Assembly (NCBI RefSeq): GCF_007747795.1
Contig: NZ_CP036275.1
Coordinates: 7,680,001-7,744,000 of the forward strand
DNA: 64,000 bases
Direction: 5' to 3'
From: Maioricimonas rarisocia
Lineage (GTDB): Bacteria; Planctomycetota; Planctomycetia; Planctomycetales; Planctomycetaceae
Each line of letters opens with the position of its first letter. Position 1 is the first letter of the stretch. A program made the translations under genes and the position numbers. The notes beneath the pieces are model-generated. The model searched no databases. It was not told the DNA's origin and worked only from the letters and a program-made list of their open reading frames with translations. Positions 8,063-16,334 of the stretch are shown here, in pieces.

Positions 8063-9124
8063 TTGGATCGATTCGCGCTCGAGGTCCTGTCCGGCACCCG
8101 CCGTGGCCCCGTCGCCGCCCTGCTGCGGGCCGGTCTGTCGCTGGCCGAGCCGCTCTATTCTCTGGGCGTTCGAGTCCGCAACGCAGGATATGACCGGGGC
8201 TGGAAGTCGATCGAACGGGCGCCGATCCCGGTCATCAGCGTCGGCAACGTCACGACCGGCGGAACGGGGAAGACGCCGACCGTCGCCTGGCTCGTGCAAT
8301 GGCTCAAGGAGCAGGGGGCCCGACCGGGCATTCTCAGCCGGGGCTACCGGTCGCTGGACGGCGAAGAGAACGACGAGAAGCGTCTGCTGGATGCACTCTG
8401 CCCGGGAGTGCCCCATCTGCAGAATCCCGATCGAGTCACCTCGGCCCGCCGCGCCGTCACCGACGAGGACTGCACGTCTCTCGTGCTGGACGACGGTTTT
8501 CAGCATCGGCGGCTGGGACGCGATCTGGACATCGTGCTGATCGACTGTCTCAACCCGTGGGGATACGGACACCTGCTGCCCCGGGGGCTGCTTCGTGAAC
8601 CACGCTCATCCCTCAACCGTGCCGGCGTCATCCTGCTGACGCGCGCCGGTCACTGCGACGCCACCCGGCGGGAGCAGATTCGAGAGGAGATCGCCCGTCA
8701 CACCGCCGCACCGGCGCTGGCGACGACGTTCGAACCGACCGGTTTCGTCAATGCCGTCGGCGACCGGCTGCCCGCTGACGGTTTGATGGACCGTCGGGTG
8801 GCCGCCTTCTGCGGGATTGGTAATCCGGCCGGATTCCGCCGTACGCTGACCGGGATGGGGCTGCCGGTCGGAGAAGAACGGCTGCGGGTCTTTCCGGACC
8901 ATTACCACTACAACGGCCGCGATCTGGCTCTGCTCGGTCAGTGGGGAGAGGAGCTGCAGGCGGACCTGCTGGTGACGACCCGCAAGGATCTGGTGAAACT
9001 GTCGGACGCACGGATCGGGAGATGCCCGGTCTGGTCGGTCGACATCGAACTCCGATTCCTGGACGATCCCGCGCCGCTCGAACAGGCACTGCTGCAGACT
9101 CTCGGCCGAAAGTGCCCGGCCTGA
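8063..9124 (+). CDS. lpxK: tetraacyldisaccharide 4'-kinase
   Basis: LpxK phosphorylates the 4' position of the lipid A precursor at the inner membrane. The Walker A segment SVGNVTTGGTGKTP, GILSRGYRS, LVLDDGFQHRRLGRDLDIVLID (the DDGFQH motif) and LLPRGLLREP are all present, and the end includes TTRKDLVKL. The frame is open from 7856, but the first 69 codons there look unrelated. I choose the TTG at 8063 because AGGAG (8048-8052) lies ten bases before it and the product, 353 residues starting LDRFALEVLSGTRRG, then matches family length. No ATG is available between 7856 and the conserved core in a suitable place. Divergent neighbour of lpxB. Confidence 0.92.
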   Translation: MDRFALEVLSGTRRGPVAALLRAGLSLAEPLYSLGVRVRNAGYDRGWKSIERAPIPVISVGNVTTGGTGKTPTVAWLVQWLKEQGARPGILSRGYRSLDGEENDEKRLLDALCPGVPHLQNPDRVTSARRAVTDEDCTSLVLDDGFQHRRLGRDLDIVLIDCLNPWGYGHLLPRGLLREPRSSLNRAGVILLTRAGHCDATRREQIREEIARHTAAPALATTFEPTGFVNAVGDRLPADGLMDRRVAAFCGIGNPAGFRRTLTGMGLPVGEERLRVFPDHYHYNGRDLALLGQWGEELQADLLVTTRKDLVKLSDARIGRCPVWSVDIELRFLDDPAPLEQALLQTLGRKCPA

Positions 9125-9347
9125 CCACAAGCGATTGCTGATGAGAATCGGGGTCTGTCCTTGTCAGCACCGCAAAGGTCCCGATACTTTCAAGGGGAGG
9201 GAGGCCGGTCCGCGCACGCGCACCGAACCTCCCCGACGCTGCGGAAAGGCGAGCCGGTCCGGCCTTGCCCCGCGACTCCGACGGCCTCCTGTTTGCGGAG
9301 AGCCGTCCACCGAGCGACGGGTTGCCGACCATCAACTGGATTGACGC

Positions 9348-10658
9348 ATGAGCACCGACACGACAACCACGACGGAAATCGGCAGTTACTTCATCTCGAA
9401 CTACCCGCCGTTCTCGCAATGGAGTCGCGAGCAGGTACCGGCTGCGTTCGAGGCTCTCGATGGGGAGCCGGATGAATCGATCCCGCTGGGGATGTACATC
9501 CATATCCCCTTCTGCCGCAAGCGGTGCAAATTCTGCTACTTTCGGGTGTACACACAGCAGAACGCCGAAACGATCAAGAACTACGTCGACACCCTCGACC
9601 GCGAAGTGCAGCTGCTCAAGGACCGTCCCGGTGTCGCGGGCCGCAATCTGCGGTTCGTCTACTTCGGCGGCGGTACCCCCTCGTACCTGAGTGCCCGCCA
9701 GCTGAAGATGCTGCGTGACCGGTTGAGTGCTTCGGTCAGCTGGGACGATGCCGAAGAAGTTACCTTCGAATGCGAACCGGGGACGCTGAGCCTCGAAAAG
9801 GTGCAGACGCTCAAGGAGATCGGCGTCACACGCGTTTCGCTGGGTGTGGAGAACTTCAACGACAAGATTCTCGAAGAGAATGGCCGGGCCCACCTCTCGC
9901 CGGAAATCCTGCGGGCCTACGACTGGATCCGTCAGGTCGGCTTCCCACAGGTAAACATCGACCTGATCGCCGGCATGGTGGGTGAGACCGACGAAAACTG
10001 GCACGCCTGTGTCGAGAAGGCTGTCGAACTCGAGCCGGACAACGTCACCATCTATCAGATGGAACTTCCCTGGAACACGACGTACTCGAAGGAGATGCTT
10101 GAGCACGGGATCGAGTCTCCCGTCGCCGACTGGCCGACCAAACGTCGCTGGGCAAGCGAAGCGATGGATCGGATGCTGGAGGCCGGCTACGAGATCTCCA
10201 GCGGCAACGAGCTGGTCGGCAATCTCGAAACCGACCACTTCGTGTACCGGGACAACCTGTTCCGGGGGAGTGACATCCTCGCGGTCGGCGTCTCGTCGTT
10301 CGGCCACTTCCAGGGGGTCCACTACCAGAACCTCGACCGCATCGAGGACTACATGGAGACAGTCCGCTCGGGGGCATTGCCGATCAACCGGGCTCTGGTT
10401 CCGACGGACCATCAGCGGCTGATCCGCGAGTGGGTCCTGCAGATGAAGGAAGGCCGGGTGCCGGCGGCTCCCTTCCGTGAGAAGTTTGGCGTCGATCCGC
10501 TCGTCGAGTTCGCCGAGCCGCTCGCCAATCAGCAGAAGGCGGGCTATCTGGTCGTCGAGGACGACGTCGTCCAGCTCACCCGCAAGGGATTGCTGCAGGT
10601 GGACAGCCTGCTCACGGAGTACTTCGAGGAAGAGCACCGCGAAGTCCGTTACACGTAG
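9348..10658 (+). CDS. radical SAM protein, coproporphyrinogen III oxidase-like (HemN/HemW family)
   Basis: A 436-residue protein. The cluster motif is CRKRCKFC (Cys56, Cys60, Cys63) inside [20 protein letters not shown], followed by [11 protein letters not shown] and, later, [23 protein letters not shown] and [16 protein letters not shown], all standard for HemN-like proteins. A C-terminal winged-helix-like segment ends [22 protein letters not shown], as in coproporphyrinogen dehydrogenase relatives. Members either oxidise coproporphyrinogen III without oxygen, act as haem chaperones (HemW), or do other radical chemistry, and the sequence alone does not settle this. It could be monocistronic, ending at the terminator at 10813-10846. 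Confidence 0.85.
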   Translation: MSTDTTTTTEIGSYFISNYPPFSQWSREQVPAAFEALDGEPDESIPLGMYIHIPFCRKRCKFCYFRVYTQQNAETIKNYVDTLDREVQLLKDRPGVAGRNLRFVYFGGGTPSYLSARQLKMLRDRLSASVSWDDAEEVTFECEPGTLSLEKVQTLKEIGVTRVSLGVENFNDKILEENGRAHLSPEILRAYDWIRQVGFPQVNIDLIAGMVGETDENWHACVEKAVELEPDNVTIYQMELPWNTTYSKEMLEHGIESPVADWPTKRRWASEAMDRMLEAGYEISSGNELVGNLETDHFVYRDNLFRGSDILAVGVSSFGHFQGVHYQNLDRIEDYMETVRSGALPINRALVPTDHQRLIREWVLQMKEGRVPAAPFREKFGVDPLVEFAEPLANQQKAGYLVVEDDVVQLTRKGLLQVDSLLTEYFEEEHREVRYT

Positions 10659-10689
10659 GACGCGCCGTACTGTGCTGCCGGGTGGCTGA

Positions 10690-10846
10690 TGGTCGCCGCG
10701 ATGGCAGAGTCTCCTGCGAGTCGAGGGACAGCCATCCGCGCCCGTACAGGGTGTCATGCGACGGAATCCTACACTCGCACCCGATGGCGAGCATAGACGC
10801 TGAAGATTTCGTAGCCCGCCGGTCACATTGCCGGTGGGCTTTTTTC
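10690..10846 (+). ncRNA. candidate structured RNA or structured 3' UTR ending in a terminator
   Basis: After the radical SAM gene, three hairpins follow in order. Hairpin 1 (about 10697-10740) pairs CGCGATGGC with GCCATCCGCG, one base bulged, plus an inner GTCTC/GGGAC stem. Hairpin 2 (10749-10782) pairs GGG..TGCGA with TCGCA CCC. Hairpin 3 is the terminator at 10813-10846. I cannot match this to tmRNA, 6S, SRP or RNase P RNA by eye. It may be a small RNA of about 150 bases or a folded tail of the upstream message. Confidence 0.3.
10813..10846 (+). terminator. intrinsic terminator
   Basis: AGCCCGCCGG pairs with CCGGTGGGCT (one G-U) around an eight-base loop and is followed by a run of six T. 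It ends the transcript of the radical SAM gene or of the RNA candidate before it. Confidence 0.85.
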
Positions 10847-11052
10847 GTGCGGGCGGGCAACACGTCTGATTGCCTCGAAACTCACGGCTCGAGACTCACC
10901 GCTCACTTGCGGGCCCGCCACAATCGCTACAACCGTTCCGGACGGCCCCCGCGAAGGACAGCTTCACATTTCTGCATCGGTCTGACACATCGGCATGCGC
11001 TCCATTCCGCTCTGACGCGCTGGCCGCCAGGGGCGCAATTGAGCTGACGAAC

Positions 11053-11121
11053 GGCGAATCCTGCCGCTTCGACTCCCCAAACCGGTCTGCACAGGCCTGA
11101 ATGGCAGAATCTGCCGCTTCG
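11053..11121 (+). promoter_or_regulatory. paired CTGCCGCTTCG elements upstream of porin
   Basis: Two imperfect 19-base copies (GGCGAATCCTGCCGCTTCG at 11053 and GGCAGAATCTGCCGCTTCG at 11103) share an identical 11-base core whose copies are exactly 50 bases apart, about five helical turns. This spacing suggests two sites for one regulator on the same DNA face. The factor is unknown. Confidence 0.35.
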
Positions 11122-11190
11122 CGCCAGGGCATCTGACCGTCACTGCTTGAAACTGTACCGGTTAGCCAAGCCGGTCCGCCCGGTTAAGAA

Positions 11191-11209
11191 CCGCACACGA
11201 ATTGTGCGG
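11191..11209 (+). promoter_or_regulatory. hairpin in porin leader
   Basis: Perfect seven-base arms CCGCACA and TGTGCGG around CGAAT, about 215 bases before the porin start. It could be an operator palindrome or a leader stem; it has no T run, so it is not an intrinsic terminator. Confidence 0.35.
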
Positions 11210-11424
11210 CTCACACCGATCTACCGAGATAGTCACGTTCACGTTGATTGCGCTCAATCCGCGACATGAATGCTCCGTGGTGGCCGTGGTCGCCGGGAAG
11301 GGAAGGGCCTGAAAGACGGCGCGAGCTGACGCGTGGCTCAACAGACGTGGAGAAGACTTTCCAGGATGCCCAGAGGGGGATGGGACGCTGGGCGCTGACA
11401 GTGTCCCGGATCAGGAGTGGAAAA

Positions 11425-12810
11425 ATGGTCAAACTCACGATGAGAACATGGTTGATGATGGCAGGAGCCGCGGCGTTCCTGACATCGCCGGCCACTGCTG
11501 CCGGCCCGGCTGCCTGCCGGCCGGTTGCGAAGGCCGCCCCGACCCGGACGGTCGAAGCTGAGCCCAAGACGGTCCTGAATGCCACGCACGTCTTCGCCGC
11601 AGCGGGTGAAGCGCCGTTCGTTCGCCCCGTCGGTTACGACGCGGTTTGCGCTCCTTCGGAGTGTGCCGCACCGGTCGAATGTGCCCCGGCTGAATGTGCA
11701 CCGTTCGGCTGCGACGATCTGTCGTGCGACGGCTACGGCTGTGGCAACGACGGCTGCGGATTCATGGGTCGCGAAATGGGCGATCCCTGGAGCCTGCAGG
11801 GTGCGACGGGAATCGAAGCCGTGAACTTCGGCGGCTGGTCCCAGTGGGGTTACACGAACAAGAGCACCGGTCAGTTCAACTCCTCGCCGCACCGCCTGAA
11901 CCTGCACCAGCAGTGGTTCTACCTGGAGAAGGAAGCGGACGGCAGCGAAGGCGTCGACTGGGGTTTTCGTGCGGACCTGATGTACGGTATCGACGCCGAT
12001 GATACCCAGGCGTTCGGCAACCACCCCGGCCGCTGGGACTTCCAGAACGGCTGGGATCATGGTCAGTACGGCTGGGCCATGCCGCAGCTGTACGGTGAAG
12101 TGGCGTACAAGGACGTGTCCATCATTGCTGGTCACTTCTACACGCTGCTCGGCTACGAAGTTGTTACCGCTCCCGATAACTTCTTCTACAGCCACGCCTT
12201 CACCATGTACAACAGCGAGGCGTTCACCCACACCGGCGTCCTGGCGACCTACTCCGCCAGCGACGACGTCGAACTGTACGGTGGATGGACCCTCGGCTGG
12301 GACAGCGGATTCGATCAGCTTGACGGCGGATCGAACTTCCTCGGTGGTGCCAGCGTCTCGCTGCTCGACGACGTCACGGTCACCTACATCCTGACCGTCG
12401 GTGACCTCGGCCTGATCGGTGACGGCTACACCCACAGTATCGTGGCCGACGTCGCCCTGACCGACAAGCTGAACTACGTTCTGCAGTCCGACCTGGTCAC
12501 GACGACCAATCCCGTCGGCACGGCGACCGGTACGAACTACGACACCATCGGTGTCAATCAGTACCTGATCTACGACGTCAACGATCACCTCGGACTGGGG
12601 ACCCGGTTCGAGTGGTGGAAGGCGGACGGCACCTCGTACTACGAGATGACCTACGGCGTAAACATCAAGCCCCACGCCAACCTCGTCATCCGTCCGGAAG
12701 TCCGCTACCAGTGGGCTCCCGCAGCACAGGGTGCGAACGCGAGAAACCCGATTGGCCTGCCCGTCTACGGCGGTGCCATCTTCGGTGTCGATACGATCCT
12801 GACCTTCTGA
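11425..12810 (+). CDS. outer-membrane beta-barrel porin with cysteine-rich N-terminal segment
   Basis: A 461-residue protein. The ATG at 11425 has a good ribosome site (AGGAG, eight bases upstream) and gives a signal peptide [20 protein letters not shown] cut near TAA-GPAA. Residues about 75-115 contain ten or so cysteines in short [18 protein letters not shown] repeats. The rest alternates aromatic and polar strands ([77 protein letters not shown]) and ends in F, fitting the outer-membrane beta-barrel family (BBP2, OmpL-like porins) that planctomycetes carry. It probably lets small solutes through the outer membrane. The Cys-rich part could cross-link to other wall proteins. A strong terminator follows. 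Confidence 0.85.
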   Translation: MVKLTMRTWLMMAGAAAFLTSPATAAGPAACRPVAKAAPTRTVEAEPKTVLNATHVFAAAGEAPFVRPVGYDAVCAPSECAAPVECAPAECAPFGCDDLSCDGYGCGNDGCGFMGREMGDPWSLQGATGIEAVNFGGWSQWGYTNKSTGQFNSSPHRLNLHQQWFYLEKEADGSEGVDWGFRADLMYGIDADDTQAFGNHPGRWDFQNGWDHGQYGWAMPQLYGEVAYKDVSIIAGHFYTLLGYEVVTAPDNFFYSHAFTMYNSEAFTHTGVLATYSASDDVELYGGWTLGWDSGFDQLDGGSNFLGGASVSLLDDVTVTYILTVGDLGLIGDGYTHSIVADVALTDKLNYVLQSDLVTTTNPVGTATGTNYDTIGVNQYLIYDVNDHLGLGTRFEWWKADGTSYYEMTYGVNIKPHANLVIRPEVRYQWAPAAQGANARNPIGLPVYGGAIFGVDTILTF

Positions 12811-12834
12811 GGTCCCGGATCACCCCGCTGTGAC

Positions 12835-12874
12835 AAACGCCGTCGATCGGACCTCCCGATCGGCGGCGTTTTGT
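12835..12874 (+). terminator. intrinsic terminator after porin
   Basis: Arms ACGCCGTCGATCGG and CCGATCGGCGGCGT (one G-U pair) with a five-base loop are followed by TTTTG. The strong stem fits a highly expressed single-gene transcript. Confidence 0.85.
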
Positions 12875-13003
12875 CGTTTGGCTTCCCAGCGGATGAACCT
12901 TCCCGCGTCCTGCATGGTCACTACCATCCGGGACAGCTATCTTCAGGACCTGCCCACGACTTCGCACGCCTCGACCCGACCTCGCAACGACACAGTTCTC
13001 ACC

Positions 13004-13891
13004 ATGGCCGACACTTCACGGATCAAGACCGGCATCGACCAGCTTGACGAAATGCTGGGGGGCGGACTCCTCCCCGGAACACTCACCGTCGTCATGGGAG
13101 CGACCGGCATCGGCAAGACCCAGCTGGGACTGCAGTTCGCACACCAGGGCCAGGCACAGGAAGGGGAAACCGGCGTCTTCTTCGACATGACCTCCCGCGG
13201 CGACGCGCAGAACCACGCCGACTACGCCGCACGCCTCTTCGACTGGTCCCTCGAGGCGATCCCGCCAGCCATCGAAGGACCGCTCACCGATGTCTGGAAC
13301 CGCCAGAAGGGACGCTTCGACATCTGCCACATCTTTGACCGGGCCGGCAAGCGGGTCAGTGTCCGCGATCTCGATCCGGACGAACTCCGCGAGTGGAAGA
13401 GCGAACTGAACCGCAAGCTGCTGCACACGATCCGCTTCTACTACGGCAACTTCGTGCATGGCGTCCGCCGCTGCGTGATCGATGGCATCGAGCCGGCCGA
13501 ACGGGCCAGCGAGTCGATTCAGTTCGAGCTGTTCGAGTACATCTATCACCAGATTCTGCGGAAGGAATCAGACTGGGTCGCGCGCGATCTGTTCCGCGCG
13601 CAGTTCCGCAGCCAGAGCGAACAGGTTCAGGCCCACGCCTACGATCATCGCCAGGTCGGATGCCTGATGCTCTACACCTCCCACGAGGTGATGCTCGACG
13701 GCCTCCTCTCACGCCCCATCGAGAGTGGCGACGTCCTCTCCAACGCCAATACGATCATCTACATGGGCAAAGTGCGGGACGGCATGCGGATGGGCCGGGC
13801 TCTGCATATCGCCAAGCACCGCGGCAGCGCGTGTGACGACGCGATCGTTCCGTTCGACATCACCGACCAGGGCATCGTTCTGCAGGCGTGA
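13004..13891 (+). CDS. single-domain KaiC/RAD55-like RecA-superfamily ATPase
   Basis: A 295-residue protein starting [20 protein letters not shown]; the first part of KaiC-type domains is exactly ...TGIDxLDxMLGGG. Walker A is GATGIGKT (residues 32-39), and a likely Walker B is [10 protein letters not shown]. The C-terminal third ([50 protein letters not shown]) matches the KaiC-family end. KaiC relatives act in circadian timing, recombination (RAD55) or signalling; here there is no kaiA/kaiB neighbour and one domain only, so the role is unknown. The start at 13004 is used because the frame upstream to 12830 runs through the terminator. Confidence 0.8.
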   Translation: MADTSRIKTGIDQLDEMLGGGLLPGTLTVVMGATGIGKTQLGLQFAHQGQAQEGETGVFFDMTSRGDAQNHADYAARLFDWSLEAIPPAIEGPLTDVWNRQKGRFDICHIFDRAGKRVSVRDLDPDELREWKSELNRKLLHTIRFYYGNFVHGVRRCVIDGIEPAERASESIQFELFEYIYHQILRKESDWVARDLFRAQFRSQSEQVQAHAYDHRQVGCLMLYTSHEVMLDGLLSRPIESGDVLSNANTIIYMGKVRDGMRMGRALHIAKHRGSACDDAIVPFDITDQGIVLQA

Positions 13892-14065
13892 GGCGTGGGC
13901 CGACGTCGCCTTGCGGAGAAGGCGATCCTCGTGCGTCAGATTGGGGATCTCAATACGGCGCACGGTACTCATCCCGGAGCTCACACTCCGGCCGCGCCAT
14001 GATGCGTCAGGTTGCGAGGACCGCAACGACGGCACCGGCAGAGCCAAGTGGCACACACTGAGCCT

Positions 14066-14734
14066 TCAGATCGTCGGGATCTTCGAAGTGGCGACGGCGT
14101 CGGGGGGTGTTGCGCCAGGGTGCGACAGGACCGTGAACCGCTTCTGTTCCGGCTCGAACGCGAAGACGTCACCGGTCTCGAAGCGGTAGACCCAACCGTG
14201 GAGGTTGAGCTTCCCCTGGGACAGCGCTGCGGCCACGCTGGGATGCGTCCGCAGATTCTCCAGCTGCACCAGCACGTTCTCCTTCACCGTGTCGGTCAGC
14301 AGGTCTTCGCCGGTTTCATCCCGGTAGCGTTCACGGACGATGCTCTGCGTGGCGTCGGCGTGCGTCAGCCAGTTCCGCACGGCGGGCAGTTCTTCGAGGG
14401 CTTCCGGGCTCAGCAATCCCTGCATGGCTCCACAATGTGTGTGCCCGCAGATGATAATGTCGCGAATGCCCAGGGCCCGGACGGCATACTCGATGGTCGC
14501 ACCTTCGCCGCCATTCGCCGCACCGTAAGGGGGGACAATGTTGCCGGCATTCCTCAGAATGAACAGCTCACCCGGTTTCGTCTGCGTCAACAGTGACGGG
14601 TCGATGCGGGAGTCCGAACAGGTGATGAACAGGGCGTCCGGTTTCTGGCCCCCCGCCAGCCGTTCGAACAGCTCGCGCTGTGAACCGAAATGCGTTGACT
14701 GAAACTCATGGATTCCGCGGATCAGCTTTTCCAT
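14066..14734 (-). CDS. beta-class carbonic anhydrase
   Basis: A 222-residue protein that interconverts carbon dioxide and bicarbonate. Zinc ligands are visible: Cys39 in CSDSR (with the Asp41-Arg43 dyad), and His98 and Cys101 in [20 protein letters not shown] and [12 protein letters not shown] are standard. I start at ATG 14734 ([12 protein letters not shown], as in close relatives, with GAGGA seven bases upstream). A GTG at 14803 would add 23 residues with no family support. Convergent with the KaiC-like gene; the 174-base gap between them contains nothing I recognise. Confidence 0.93.
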   Translation of the reverse strand: MEKLIRGIHEFQSTHFGSQRELFERLAGGQKPDALFITCSDSRIDPSLLTQTKPGELFILRNAGNIVPPYGAANGGEGATIEYAVRALGIRDIIICGHTHCGAMQGLLSPEALEELPAVRNWLTHADATQSIVRERYRDETGEDLLTDTVKENVLVQLENLRTHPSVAAALSQGKLNLHGWVYRFETGDVFAFEPEQKRFTVLSHPGATPPDAVATSKIPTI

Positions 14735-14833
14735 CGCATCATCCTCTGTCAACGGCCCGTTGCTGGTGTCTTCGGGAAACTCATCGGCGGGAATGCCGGC
14801 CACTCAATGTAGTCGGGAGAGAAAGTACACGAC

Positions 14834-16261
14834 ATGCACGACCGGTCAACTCCTCTGAACATTCTCTGGATCTGTAGCGATCAGCAGCGATTTGACACGA
14901 TTCGCTCCCTCGGGAACAGCCGAATTCGTACGCCGAACATCGACCGGCTCGTCGAGAACGGCGTCAGCTTCAATCAAGCCTACGCTCAGAGTCCCGTCTG
15001 CACCCCCAGTCGGGCCTCCTTTCTGACCGGTCGCTACCCCCGTACGACCCGCTGCCGGCAGAACGGCCAGTCGATCCCGGAGGAGGAGCGTCTTGTGCCG
15101 CGACTGCTCGCCGATCGGGGCTACCGATGCGGCCTCTCGGGCAAGCTGCATCTGGCCTCCTGCTCGGACGGCAAGGTGGAGGACCGGATCGACGACGGCT
15201 ACCACGAGTTCCACTGGAGCCACCATCCACAACCAGACTGGCCCGAGAACGCCTATCAGCAGTGGCTCTCGGCAAAGGGCGTTCGCTGGGAAGACCTGTA
15301 TGCCGGACCGGAGACCGGTTACGTGAAGGAGGGCGTTCCCGCCCAGTACCACCAGACCACCTGGTGTGCCGAGATGGCCGAGAACTTCATCCGCACCCAC
15401 ACCGACCGTCCGTGGCTGTTCAGCGTGAACATGTTCGATCCGCACCACCCGTTCGATCCGCCGGCCGAATATCTGCGACGATACGACCCGGCCGACATGC
15501 CGTCGCCGAAGTTCCGACCGGGAGAACTGGAGGGGAAGCCCTCCTTCCAGCAGCTCGATCACGTCTGGGCCCACAATACGCCCGGCTACATAGATGTCGC
15601 GTCACTGACGGACGACGATCATCGTCGCCTGCGGGCCGCGTATTACGCGATGGTCGAGCTGATTGACGATCAGGTCGGGCGTATGGTTCAGGCACTGGAG
15701 GAAACCGGCCAGCTGGACCGAACACTGGTGATCTTCATGTCGGACCACGGGGAGATGCTGGGAGACCACGGGATCTACCTGAAAGGGCCGCACTTCTACG
15801 ACGAAGCAGTCCGAGTGCCGCTCATGCTCTCCTGCCCGCAACGGATCGAATCCGGACTGCAGAGCGAGGCACTCGTGGAACTGGTCGACCTGGCGCCGAC
15901 ACTGATGGAACTGGCCGGCTACGAAGCGACGCCCGGCATGCAGGGGAAGTCACTCGTGCCGATCTGCACCGGCCAGGCGGACCCCGGACACCACCGCGAC
16001 TTCGTCTACAGCGAGTACTACAACTCGTGGACGCACAGTCGTGCGTACGGAACGATGCTGCGGACACGGACAGAGAAGATCGTCGTCTACCACGACAGCG
16101 AACCGGGCGAACTGTACGACCTCGAGCGCGATCCGGATGAGTTCGTGAACCTGTGGGACGATCCCAAAGCGACTGAGATGAAGCTCCGCATGCTTCGGCA
16201 GGCGTTCGATGCCAGTGTTCTCAGCATGGATCCGCTGCCCGAACGGCGCGGACCGTTCTAG
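14834..16261 (+). CDS. sulfatase (type I, formylglycine-dependent), no signal peptide
   Basis: A 475-residue alkaline-phosphatase-superfamily hydrolase. The catalytic Cys56 lies in CTPSR, the signal for conversion to formylglycine, within SPVCTPSRASFLTGRYP. The metal Asp is in ICSDQQRFD, and the second half has FMSDHGEMLGDHG and LKGPHFYDEAVRVPLM. Planctomycetes hold very many such enzymes for sulfated polysaccharides. The usual secretion signal is absent: the protein begins MHDRSTPLNILWIC. It may therefore be cytoplasmic and act on imported sulfated sugars or oligosaccharides. The true substrate (sulfate ester or phosphonate) is not predictable. Confidence 0.93.
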   Translation: MHDRSTPLNILWICSDQQRFDTIRSLGNSRIRTPNIDRLVENGVSFNQAYAQSPVCTPSRASFLTGRYPRTTRCRQNGQSIPEEERLVPRLLADRGYRCGLSGKLHLASCSDGKVEDRIDDGYHEFHWSHHPQPDWPENAYQQWLSAKGVRWEDLYAGPETGYVKEGVPAQYHQTTWCAEMAENFIRTHTDRPWLFSVNMFDPHHPFDPPAEYLRRYDPADMPSPKFRPGELEGKPSFQQLDHVWAHNTPGYIDVASLTDDDHRRLRAAYYAMVELIDDQVGRMVQALEETGQLDRTLVIFMSDHGEMLGDHGIYLKGPHFYDEAVRVPLMLSCPQRIESGLQSEALVELVDLAPTLMELAGYEATPGMQGKSLVPICTGQADPGHHRDFVYSEYYNSWTHSRAYGTMLRTRTEKIVVYHDSEPGELYDLERDPDEFVNLWDDPKATEMKLRMLRQAFDASVLSMDPLPERRGPF

Positions 16262-16334
16262 GTCAATTCCCTGCCGGCATCGCCCTGTGCTGCTCTGCCG
16301 GTATACAATTCGGGGGCGCGCACACGTTCTCCGC

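Larger units (their letters stand above)
10847..11424. other. long upstream region of the porin gene
   Basis: A 578-base stretch without a credible gene. It holds a repeated CTGCCGCTTCG element (11053-11071 and 11103-11121), an inverted repeat ACCGGTTAGCCAAGCCGGT (11157-11175) and a hairpin CCGCACA/TGTGCGG (11191-11209). This is suited to a regulated promoter and folded leader of the porin. I do not recognise a known riboswitch. Confidence 0.5.

Noticed and set aside
8748-10826. 692-codon minus frame opposite the radical SAM gene
   Set aside because: The sense strand holds CxxxCxxC and GGGTP motifs; the frame is a shadow.
11271-11420. Riboswitch in the porin leader
   Set aside because: Compared by eye with cobalamin, SAM, TPP, glycine and cyclic-di-GMP cores; none fits.
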